From contig VZSF01003323.1 in assembly GCA_013398295.1 (NCBI GenBank), forward strand, positions 186,001-250,000: 64,000 nucleotides of DNA. Direction: 5' to 3'. The translations under genes and the position numbers were made by a program. Below are positions 12,501 to 23,300 of this stretch, one piece after another; within the stretch, counting starts at the first letter, position 1; each line of letters starts with the position of its first letter. The notes beneath the pieces were generated by a model. That model was not told the origin of the DNA, searched no databases, and saw only the letters and a program-made list of their open reading frames with translations. This DNA comes from Chionis minor (lineage: Eukaryota > Chordata > Aves > Charadriiformes > Chionididae).

Positions 12501-15500
12501 AACCCTGGTGTCATTTGGGGTCACTTGTCCCCTTTGAAATGGGCTAGCTCAGGCTGAGCTACTGGTCTCCGTGGCATTGCTTCCCACATCCCCGGGTGAA
12601 GGAGCAGCTGAGGTGCGACATGCAGAGCCAGGTCTGCTGCTGCCTGCTAATTAAAGCATAAATTCAGGCTGGCCTCTGGGATGGTGGTGCTCTGTCCGTG
12701 ACTACCTGCGTGCACCGGCTCTTGGCTAACCATACATGCAGGGAATGGTGGGCTGGGACATGGAGACGCTGCTCTCCCCGTGCCCCTGGCTGGGCGAGGG
12801 GATGGTTTTTGAGGCCCATGAGCTCGGGACTGTTTCCATACATGCACTTTATGTTGGTGTTGGCTGTTTGCCCTGTGTTGCAGGCACGACAGGCAGCCCA
12901 GGAGGATCACTATGGCTTTCCGAGGAAAACCTCCTCGTGGTGGGAGCTGGAGGGAGGAGGGCAGCATGGCCCAGGAGGGGCGACAGCCTGTGCTCTTGTG
13001 CAGAAGCAGAGTTATATTCCTGGAGGGTGGCCCGGTGATTACAGCTGGAAATTATCTTAAGAAGTCCCAGCTCTGCCCTTCTTTGGAAAGCAAACTCCCA
13101 AGGGCACGCTCTCTGGCTATGTGTGCGTATAGCTCCAAGCACCGCTGGTTTCTAGACGCTGCTGTTGCACAGATCACCACTTGCTTTCCCATCCTTGATT
13201 ATTTCTATTGCCGGGCTCGGTCCTGTGCTGTTTGCAGAGCAGCGGTGCTGTGCCAGGCAAGCCTGAGTCCAGGGCTTGCCTGCCGGAGAGATACATCTCC
13301 CTGTGACCCTGCTGGGGGGAAGAGCTTATACAAGGCAGGGAAACGCCGAGCTGTGCTGAGCATCATCCCGTGTTTCCCATCTCTGCCCACAGACGATGGC
13401 ACACGTGCTCTCAGGTCTGCCCGTGCGTGTTTCTTCCTGGGGGAGCTGGGATGCTGGTGGGGGTGGGCATGGCATGGGGCTGGCATTGGGGGTGGCGGGT
13501 TGCAGGCGTGACGGGTGTGGGATGGGGTGTACCTTGCCTTGAGATGCAGGAGCCTCTGCCCGTCTGGCACTGAGGGGCGCAGGAAGAGGTGAAAAGATGA
13601 GATGGTCTCAAAGGTGATGCTGGAAGAAATTTGGACATGGGGTTGTTTGCCAGGGTAGGCATTCCCAAGCACCGGGGGACCTCGCTGTCCACACCTGGTG
13701 CTACCCCACCACTGAAATCCCTATGTTGGACCAGCTGGAGCCCTGTCTCTCACTGCTGCCCCAGCAGCATCGTGCCTGCCCTTGGTTGTGCCCTGAAAGC
13801 ATCCATGGGGCTGGGGCTCATTGCCTGCAGCCAGCCCCGGGGCTGGGGGTCCCGCTCCCCTGGCAGTCTCTGCTGTCCCACCTCTTTGTGCTGGAGATGG
13901 AGGGCTGCTTTCTTTGATGTACATTTATATAAATAACAGTGGGGTTGTTTAACAGTTGCTTTTAAAGGAGAGATGAGATAATTTCATGTTTTGATATTCT
14001 TAAAGCTGATTCCCCTGGGAGCAGTGCTGTGCAGGAGGGCTCCTGTACCCGGGGCTGTGCTACCCTGCTGGTGGCACAGGCAGAGCCCTCGCGCCCACCA
14101 TGGGCTCACTGGCCTTTGGGATGCCCCCTAGTTGGGATGGGGTCCGAGCAGCAGCCTGGCCCAATCCAGGCTCAGTGCAGCTTTTCCCGGGAAGCAGAGG
14201 CAATGCTCAGCCCTGGGGAGCAAGCTTTGCCACTGGAGCATCACGCTAGCCGTGAGAGCCCTGGTGTGGCAGAACAAAAGCTGTTTTCCAGACAAAAGGT
14301 TGTCTGGTGCCGGAGCATCTCCTGGCCTCAAGCAGCCCCTGGGTATTAGCAGCTGTGTTTTTCCCTCCGTCTGATCTTTGCAGTTGTTCCAGGGGTCTTT
14401 GTTGTAGTGTCTCAGCGCTGTGAAGGCCCAAAAAATTTTGTTATATGTGAATGGGTGATGAGAAATGAGAATCTTCTTGAGAAGCAAGCCCAGCAGCCCT
14501 GCTTGGATTGCACCGTGTCTCTCTGCCCCAAACATGCTGGTGTCTGCGGTGCTGCCTTCCCCGGCTCTTTGACCCAGCTCTTTCACCTGCACCTTTTGCC
14601 GAGTGTAGGAATAGGTCTATGCAAGGAGCCTTTGCCTGTAAAATGTCTCTTTTGGGGCTTTTTGTTTGGTTTTTCTTTCCCACCTTGCTTTATTCCCTCC
14701 ATTACCGGTGTCGTACAAAGCTTCCATCCATAGGATGAAGCACTGGCTTTTGCTGGGTACCAGGGATGCTGGGAGCAGCTCTTCCCAGCAAAGCGGCTGC
14801 AAACCTGCTGGTCGTGGGTGCTATGGGAGGGGGGTTTAATCCAACAAACTTTTCCCTAGTAGCAAATGACTCAACTGAAAATAGCTCACCCTCGCCAGCT
14901 GGCTCCTGCAGCTACTGTGCCGTGCAGACCTAGCCACTGCATTCGGTGCAAGGTGGAGGAGCTGGAGGACCACCGGCAGGGTTCCGGAGCTTGCCCCGAG
15001 CGGTGCTTGCCCACCGTGGCATCCATGCTGCTGTGAGGAGCAGCGCACGTGACAGGAGAGGAAAAGGCCACGAGGATGAATCAGTTGCTTTGGCAGCCCA
15101 TCTGTCTCTGTTTGGAGGGGCCCCGTGCTGAATTTCTTCCTAGTGCTCTGAGGTTTCATGGTCTGCTTAGCTGTGCTGCATAAGCTCTCCTTCTCCCCTT
15201 GAGCAGGGACTAATAATTAGTGGCTGTGGGTAAGCACAGCTCAGCGGAGAGAGGCAGATGGCATTTGGCTGTCCTGCAAACCAAGTGGCCTCCAGGACCT
15301 GGGAGAGGCAGGTTAACGAGCCAGAGAGAAAGGGCAGCAGGGGATGCAGTTGGAGCATCCCTATGCCCTGGGAAGGATGGAGGGGGGCTGAGATGTCTGA
15401 GCACATGGGTTCCTGGAGTGACTGACTGGCCAAGCTCGGGGAGGAGACATTCCCTGCAGGCTGGTGAAGTGGAAAAACCCCGTCTGGCTCGGATACTTGG

Positions 15501-15529
15501 AGGCAGCATCCTAGATGCTCTCATATGTG

Positions 15530-15557
15530 TGTGTATGTATACATGTGTACATACACA
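15530..15557. repeat. Inverted repeat, 10-bp arms, in a TG/CA-rich tract
   Basis: The arms are TGTGTATGTA (15530-15539) and TACATACACA (15548-15557), separated by eight bases. They lie in an alternating purine-pyrimidine tract and probably arose by simple-repeat mutation. Confidence 0.7.
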
Positions 15558-17154
15558 TCTCCCAGAGGAGTTTGCTCTTGTCGCTGTTGTGTTGTCTCCT
15601 TGCTTGTTCAGGAGAGAGGAGGGACACTCGCTCACAAGAGGAAGCAGCAGCATCAGAGCAGCTTCTTGCTCTCAGCAGTTGTTGGAATCATCCTCCAAAT
15701 CCCCAGGGAAGGCTGCTGGGCTAAAGGACCGTGGTCAGAGGACTCTGGCAGCTTTGCTGCTTGTTGCATGCAACACAGTCAGAGTTTGTCTTTTCCAGGA
15801 AGGGGGTGTCCAACCCCGCTCACCCAGGGCTGGTGTCAAGCGCTAGAGCTCAGCACTGCAGTTCCAGACCCTTGTGCCACCTGGGGAAGATCAGCCCTTG
15901 CGGGCCAGTGCAGTGTTAAGCATTTCTGCTTTAACTCTGGGGGTTTTGGTGAAGATTATTCAGATAATGGAAGCAAAGAGCTCGCCCAGCGCCTTAAGTG
16001 CTGAGTGTAGTTATTATGGTAATACTTAGTTACTTGGCTAAAGACTTGATTGCTGCCATTGTAACACAAACACATACACAGAGAAAACCCCTAAAAGGAA
16101 TTTCCTCTTTATAGGTCAGCGGTGCTGCTGGGAACCTGCTCTCACTGCAGCTCTTTATTAGTTACTCAGCTGCTAGAAGAGGAAAATGAAGGATGGTGTG
16201 AGAGCCCAGGGTCTCCTGCCTGCAGAGGCTGTGTTCCTTGGCCGTGGTGTCTAGTTTGGGTTGAGATAATGGGATTGAGTCACTTGGCAGTGCGTAGTCA
16301 TCTTTCAAGGATGCTGCAGAGGACCTGTGCGTGTTTCTTCTCCCATAGCTTGTCTGCTGGTGCCATGGCTCAAAAGGCTGTTCTTGGTGGCTTGTGGGGT
16401 AGGATGCTGCCCTGGGTTGTGTCCTATTTCAGCCTGTGTTGACGTACAGGGCAGGGGATGCTGACTGCGCTGTCCCTGCTTGGCCGTAGCAATCCCAGTG
16501 CCTCTCCTGATGGATGGATGCTGGGCCTGATCTCTCTAATGAGATCCCCTGTTAGACGGGGTGAACTCCAGCTGTGCATCATCACAGCTGGGTGGTCTGT
16601 GTCCTCAGATGTCCCCTGGGTTGTGCTGGGAGCATTGCGCTGCTCTTAGCTGCTGTGCAGGTGAAAGCACAAGTGCCAGCATTTTCGCAGCTGAATATCC
16701 ACACTCTAATTCAGTTTGACTGCTCTCAGCTCCCTGTGGCCATGGTTTTATCTAGATGACTTCTCTGCTGCAGGAGTAAACAGTAAATTTCCTGACTCTT
16801 ATTACTTTTAGACTGAAATTTGCAAGATAAGAGCCTCTAGAAACTTCATTTTCTGGTATTGAAGGCCTGCTGTGTGTCACAACAGCAGATGTTCCTGGGC
16901 TCTCCTGTATCAAATGCAGCCAAATGCAGCGTGGCTGTGCAGTTATGTCCTCTGCTCCTGCAGCAGTCGGGGCAGCGGGGGCTGTCGGGAGCCACATGTG
17001 GCTCTGTCCCGCAGTCTCACCGTGTCCCAGCCGTGCAACTGGGACACAGTCAGCAAGGATCAGCCGGAGTCACCGGTGGGAAACCATGTGCAGTGCAACG
17101 GCGGCAGTTGGATACACTGTTTTATTTTGCCCATTTTTTTTTTGTTTTAGTTAT

Positions 17155-17185
17155 TAATTGTCATTAACTCTGTTAATGACAATTA
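17155..17185. repeat. Perfect hairpin, 14-bp arms with 3-nt loop
   Basis: TAATTGTCATTAAC (17155-17168) is followed by TCT and then its exact reverse complement GTTAATGACAATTA (17172-17185). The arms are AT-rich and contain TAAT/ATTA homeobox-type cores. A 14-bp perfect stem with a 3-nt loop is unlikely by chance in non-repetitive sequence. I see no U-run terminator context or pre-miRNA-length stem, so the role is unknown. Confidence 0.85.
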
Positions 17186-19898
17186 GCTCTGTTAGAGTTT
17201 CAAAACCATTTTCTGCCCAGCTGCTAACAGGGAGCTGTGCGGGAAACCTGGGTTATTCCTATGCAAAGGCTGATTTGCAGCTGGGAGGGTTTGGAGACAC
17301 CAATGAGCACCCAAGTCATGTGTTATTAAGCGAACCCAGTGTTGGGGTAGGACTGCTGGCCAGCTGTGTGGTCTTGGCTCTGGCCATGGCCCGTTCCTGG
17401 TGGATACTGACCTGTGGGTTTCCGTGGATGGCATCAGAAGATAACTCCATGTTTTCAAAACCAGCCATGTGTTGGCTTGTCATAGGTTTGCCTTTTGAGG
17501 GAGGCAGGGCTGGCGTTAAAACAGCAGAAGCTGAATTACATGAGCAAATGTAATGAGTTTTTCCCACTAATTCAGATTTTGTGTTTAAAAAAAAAAAAGG
17601 TGGGTTTGTTTTCAGTGTAAGGGAGGGACCAAAGGCTAGAAGATGGGCAGATGCCCTGATGTCAGATGCTTCGTATGTGGCGTGTGGCATCCCACAAGCA
17701 CCCTCGTTAGCGCGTAGCCTCATCAGCTTTCCTTAACAAAATGTTCTGGCATCCTCCCTTCTCTGCTTGTCACTTCTCCAGAGGGAACGTGGCTTGTTCT
17801 GCTGGCAGCATGAGCCCTGTTTGCTTAGGCGGAGGCAGAGCTAATTATTTCTATTTATTTCCTCAAACTTTCTCAGTGTTTCATTTGAGGGCTCTGCTTG
17901 AGCTTTTTCACTTTTCTCCAAGCCTGGGAGTCACCAGTGTCCCCGGAGCAAACCTGGTGGGAGATGCATTGGTAGGTGTCAGGAGAGCCAGCGTTGTCCG
18001 CGTGGATGCTGGACCTGCTCTCAGGATGTGTCCTCATTTGCTCTTAGCTAATTGTCCCCACAGCTCTGCTGTAGCCACGCTGTGGCTGAAACATGGAGTA
18101 CTCATGATTGTATGCAAGAAAGCCTCCCTTCCTCCCCAGGGAAGAAACAGGGCTGGAGAACGGTTGTTTAAAAAAAAAAAAACCTGAACCAAAACCAACA
18201 ACACAACACAAGAAACCAAAATACAAAACAAAAAAAAAAAGCCTGCGAACCCCAAAGAAAAGCTGGTGTGGTTGCATGAGGAGTTAAACTTTAGTATGGG
18301 AGGGTTGAAAATGAGCAAAGCAATATGAGGAGGAAAGGGATATGTTAGGAAAATGAGAAATTGTAAAGGTACCTAGGACTGGATTTAAAAAGTAATGCCT
18401 TTAAAAAAATAAGTTGCATGGGTAAGCAAAGTAGTGAGGTGAAGAATCTGTTTATAGCTTTCACTGGGAGCAGCCAAACTCTTCTTATCAATGTGCCAAG
18501 ACTCTTAATGGCAGTCGCCTTTTAATTTCTGCAGAGCTGGCCAAGGGCTGAGCATCCCTTGGGCCGGGCAGTTTTAAATTTTGGGGCAGTTTTAGACAGT
18601 GCATATTTGCAGTGCAGAACGACAGACCCAAAGGAGATGGGGTGCTTCCCTGGCTGTGATGTGCATCCTTCTGTGGCGTGGGGATATCAGACTTATTTTG
18701 GCTAGCATGAGGATCCACACGGTGTTTTTTTTCCCTCAGTTACTCTTGATTTTTTTTCCACACTTATTTTTGCTCCTGGTGTGGTGATTTCCCAGCCTTT
18801 CTCCCAGGTACTGAGCACAGCTGCTCTTGCCTCCCTGTTTGCTCTGGAGGAGGAGTTCAGGTGTCTCCAAACAGTGCCCTGGGAAAGGGTTAAGATGACT
18901 GATGTGCTCAATTTGCTGCATTATTGCCATATTTGGGGGCTTTTAAATCGTCCTTTCCCTTGCTGGGTTGTTTCTGCCTGTGTGAGGGATGTAGTTAGGA
19001 AGGGAGTGACAGCCCTGGTGTGAAGTGCCTGCTGCCTTGCTCTTTTCTCTCATCCCCTCTTACACCTCCATCATGGGCAAGCGCTAGGTGGGGAATTTCA
19101 AGGGCTGCCGGAGTGAAGCCCTTCCTGCAGCAATAATGAGCCGAATGGAGCTTCTCCAACACGAGAATCAAGTGTTTAACCATGACAAGGCTTTGGGTGT
19201 ATTCTCAGACATAAGCATCTCCTCTCTATAGAGCATCATCTGTTTTGCTCAGCCAAGGGGCGTTGCTCGGCGTGGTGTTTCTGGCAGTGTTCCCGCGCCT
19301 TTCCCTCTGATGTGCAGCTCCCCAGTTAAAGCTGTACTGATATTTCCATATCCAGCCTCCTAGGCTGCTGCCTGTCTCTGGCCGGCTGCTTGGCCGTCAT
19401 CCCGCAACGCTGGGGCTGGAGGGGGCACATGGGTGCTCTGGCCAGGGATGCTCCAGCACTGTGCTCACCTGGGAAAAGCCAGGTGCTAGGAAAAAGAAAA
19501 GCCAGCACAGGGTTGGCTTGATCCAGGTCTCTTGAATCTCCTCTTTTCCCACCTGTGAGACAGCGTGGGGGCTCATCATGTTGTGGCCCAGCTGTGGGGA
19601 GCTGTGCTGCTCCGAGGACCCTAGGGAGGGCTGGCTGTGGGGTCAGAGAGCTGCAGGTTCAAGAGGTGCAGGGGTGCCCAGCTCGGGAGCAGGAGGAAAG
19701 CAGTAAGGCAGGAGGTGCTATCCCTTCCCCCAGCCTTGGGGGTCTGGCTTTGTGAGCCCTGTGTCTGGTTGGGAAGGGTCTAGCCCAGCGAATGTGGGAG
19801 AATTGGGACTTTCTGTTGGTGTGGGAGGAATGGGGGGAATTGAGGGGTAAATGGAGCAAAGCCCTGAGCCTCCCCTTCATTGTGTTGTGCCCCTCCAG

Positions 19899-20343
19899 GG
19901 TGATGAGCCACAAGAACACCAAAGATGCTGGGATTCGGCACGTGCTCTGTCAGCGCCCCAGTGCCGGGCAGGGGGGCTGAGCTGGATGCTGCTTCCCCCC
20001 GCTATGTCCTGGCCTTGCCCGAGGAGGAGACGTGGCGCAAGCACCGGCTCGGTCTGATGCAAACCACCCAGTCCTGCAACCTGCTGGAGCCCGAGAGCCT
20101 GGCCGGTGCCCTGGTCTCACGCGCCGCCAGCTTCGATGCCCTTTACGAGCCCCGGTCCCGCGATGCCGATGCCAGCACGGAGATGGGCAGCACCTTCGAC
20201 CTGGGGCTCGGCCAGTACGTCCCTGTGAGCCCGGACGTCATCAAGCGCCGGCGGGGCGGGCTGATCGAGCAGAGGGACATCATCAAGGCGCACGAGGCGC
20301 ACAAGATGCAGAGCACGCCACAGGCGCGGAGGAAGGAGTGGGA
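19899..20343 (+). CDS. Internal coding exon of an unrecognised gene, or a 5' exon of CACNA1E
   Basis: A pyrimidine-rich acceptor (CCCTTCATTGTGTTGTGCCCCTCCAG-like, ending at 19898) and a consensus donor (GTAAGT at 20344) bound an open frame. Codons from about 19977 to 20343 are overwhelmingly G/C-ending. The translation is rich in charged residues and includes PEEETWRKHRLGLMQ, SRAASFDALYEPRS, SPDVIKRRRGGLIEQRD and STPQARRKEWE. I do not recognise the family and see no membrane segment. In the main frame two TGA codons (19901-19906) follow the acceptor; the alternative frame is open from the acceptor to 19980, and the two meet at the G6 run at 19971-19976. The exon ends two bases into a codon. 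In human, IER5, STX6 and KIAA1614 lie 5' of CACNA1E, so a KIAA1614-like gene is a syntenic guess only. Confidence 0.7.
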
Positions 20344-23300
20344 GTAAGTACCAGCGAGCCCCCAGCCCAGGTGGGCAGCTGGGGGGGAGTGGGAGCATTC
20401 CCAGTCCTCCATGGGGCTGGGGGGGCGGGGAATGACTGTGGGGTGTCGTATTGGTGTTACCACCATGGAGCAACCAACACTAGCCATGCTTGATCTCCTG
20501 GCTGAGCTGCTTTTCCACATTGCCTTTGTTTTCTAATGAGGATTTTTAAAGGCAGGGAACAACTTGAAACAGAAGGAATGAGATACTTCGGGTGGGTTTG
20601 TTTTGTTTTGGGTTTGTTTTTTTTTTTTTTTCCACCACCCTGCCAAACCTCTTCTGGGTCCTTTCCTCTCCCTGCGCTCTTAAAGCTGATGGGATGTGTG
20701 GTCCTGCCTCTAGCAGCTGGGACCTCCTGCAGCACCTGTCCTGCCCTGCCCTGGGGCTCGGCACACCCCGAAAGTCCTGCAGGGCTTGGGCTGGTCTGAG
20801 CCGGACGGACCACGGTATTTTTGTGATGGGGTGAGTCTGCAGAGTGTGTGTGTGAGAGATGGTGAGAGATATCGGTGTGCCATGTGTGGGAGGCGAGTGT
20901 TTGTCAGCCAGAATGGTCAGAGGTGCCCCTCTTGGCTCTTAGCTGGAGGATGGCATCTGGTGGGAATGGTGCAAAGGGGCTTCTGCAGATGAGGGGGCAT
21001 TTAGTGAGATGGGAAGCCTGGCAAAAGCAAACTTGGAAGTCCTCAAGACAGTTTCCCTTGGCTGCAATAGGGCTTTTGAATGCATTTGAGGTCATTGCCT
21101 TCTGCTTTTACTGTGGTTTGAGCCCTGCTGCCAGGGGATTTGTATTTAATCCTAAGAAGTGCCCAAGTCCCTCTGAATCAGAGCAAGCTGAAGGTGTTAA
21201 TGAATCTGGGAGAATGGAAGAGAAGTCCTTGGCAGAGCTAGAACCCGCGTATTGTACTTACTATTTTCCTTCAGTTAATTTCTTCTCATAGTTTGCATTG
21301 GTGCTGTGAAAAAAAAAACAGCTCCAGGGCTTGGATTATTCTCCCTCACCCAGGATTCACTGCACAAACTGCATTTAAATTATAAGGTTTCCCCCCCTTG
21401 TGTCTGCTCCGAAAAATTGCCTGGAATAAGCTGCTGCAGAACATCCTGCTCCAATATCGCTGGTCTGGAGCAGCTCCTTGCCTTGGGCACTTTATTTGGG
21501 GAATAATCAATGTATTATAAAATACTGGGGTAGTGAAGGAACTGGGAGCTTCTCTATTAATGAGATGTGGCATGTTGCTTTGGTGAGGTCCAGGAGATTG
21601 CTCTGCTCATTTGAAGCAGGTAGGATTTCTTTGGGATGCTTTGCGTGATAAAATTGCTTGTGATAATGCTGAGGCTGCTCCTACCTTTTTTTTGGAGGGC
21701 AGCCCATCAGCGAGGCGGGCTCTCCCCAGCCCTTTCGGCTCAGTCCTCATCCCTTTGCGCCCAGGGAACCTCCTGGCCGGTGACTCAGGAAGCCCCGCGC
21801 CGGGGAAATAAATTGACATATGGGCTCGGCAAGCGCTCAGTGCCTTGTTATCTTTCGCGACCCACCGGGGATGCCAGATGAATAAATCATGGCTGGGCAG
21901 GAAGCAGAGGGATGGCCTCGTTAATTGTCAGCTGGCGGAGTGAGTTCCTAGAACGGCTGCTTGCTAATTAACTGTCTGGATGACTACAGCTCTATTTCAT
22001 GGTAGGGAGATGAATTAAGAGCCCTTCCCGCTTATACCATGCGGGATGTGCCCCTTTTGCCGCCCTTGGCTTCTCTATTTAGCAGTAACTCAAACACAAA
22101 GCCTAATATTTCTGTCTTTAATGCAATGGGAATACACAGGCAGCTGCCATCCCAACCTTTCCTTGTTTAATTGGGTGTTTCCCCAGGCTGGTAGGATCCA
22201 ATTTCTGCATTTCCCAGCTCTTGGTTGCTTGGGTTTGGCATTTCAGCCCGCTTTACGATGGTGAGGGGGAAGTCATGTCGAAGGTGCGCATCCCTGAGAT
22301 TTGGGGCAGGCTGTCCTCCCACCACCCATCGCTGTCAGGGTCTGGCTGCGGGGCGCCCTCCTTGCAGATGCCCAAGGCCACAGCCTGGTAGCCACGCCGC
22401 AGGAGGTGGAGATGCTGGCGCTTTGCAGAAGACCCCCATGCCGTGGGGGCTCTGGGCTCTGGCACGGGTGGCAGCCCTTGGGCTTCGCAGACCTTGTGTC
22501 CCACCAAGGACCAGAGAACCCCTCTGCCTGTCTCTGCCAGGTCCTTTTCCTGGGCAGCTGGTGGTTTGGCATGGCAGAGGGCTGGAACTGTAACTCTCCC
22601 AGAGTAAGGTGCCCTGATACCCCTTCAGCCTGTAAAAAAAACCACATGCCAGAGACTCCTGCTTTAAGATCAGAAACATAAACCACTGATATTTCCCTAA
22701 AAAACTTTGACAAAGTCTAGGTTGGTGTGCAGAGCAGGCAACCCCGGTGCTGTGGATGCTCTCTGGGACTAGATGGATAGCATAAGGGGGAGAAAGCACA
22801 AATTAATTTCCTCATCTATAGTTTTTTAGTAGTTTATAATTTAGCATTATAGTAATAATGCAATTTGCCTGTGACTTAATTTTCAGAAGGGCCCATCTTA
22901 CAGGCAGGCATGGGTTGAATTGCCCTGGGGGCTTTTGCCTGGGAGGTCTGGATCTAACTCTCCCGGTGAGCACCACCAAGCACAGGGAGCTCAGCTGTTG
23001 GTGGGGGTGGTATTTTCTTGCCCTCCCAGCGTGGTGGTAGGCATTAGATGGAAGATGAGGTGCCTGGAAAAAAACTTTTCTGCTCAGCTTTGAGGGGTGG
23101 CAGACCTTGGGGGACAGTTGGCTTGCCTTGCCTTGCGGGGTCAGGGCAGGCCCAGAATAAATAATTCTTAAATTTTTTACCTTTCTGCCAAAACCTGTAG
23201 AGTTAAGCCGGGAGGCTTCAGAGGGGTCTGCACCTCCTTCCTAAGGCTTCTGGGGAGTTTTTTGTTAAACATTGTGCTCTGAGTGCCATCTGTCTTTCAC

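Larger units (their letters stand above)
1..19898. other. Non-coding stretch upstream of the 20-kb exon (intergenic or intronic)
   Basis: I find no exon here that combines an open frame, biased codon use and matching splice sites. The open frames on both strands are short, overlap one another and read as low-complexity translations of GC-rich DNA. Because the exon at 19899 begins with a good splice acceptor, at least the right part of this stretch is probably intron of the same gene, with earlier exons off the left edge. Contents I can name are a CR1 tail near 7.3 kb, a 30-bp tandem duplication near 8.45 kb, an octamer palindrome near 9.58 kb, hairpins near 15.54 and 17.17 kb, and T-runs at 4063-4078 and 11409-11425. 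Confidence 0.6.

Noticed and set aside
12912..13511. 199-codon + strand open frame
   Set aside because: The translation mixes unrelated segments with many cysteines and no family resemblance, and the codon bias seen in the 20-kb exon is absent.
15220..15846. 208-codon + strand open frame
   Set aside because: It crosses a TG/CA simple repeat and hairpin and shows no domain or splice support.
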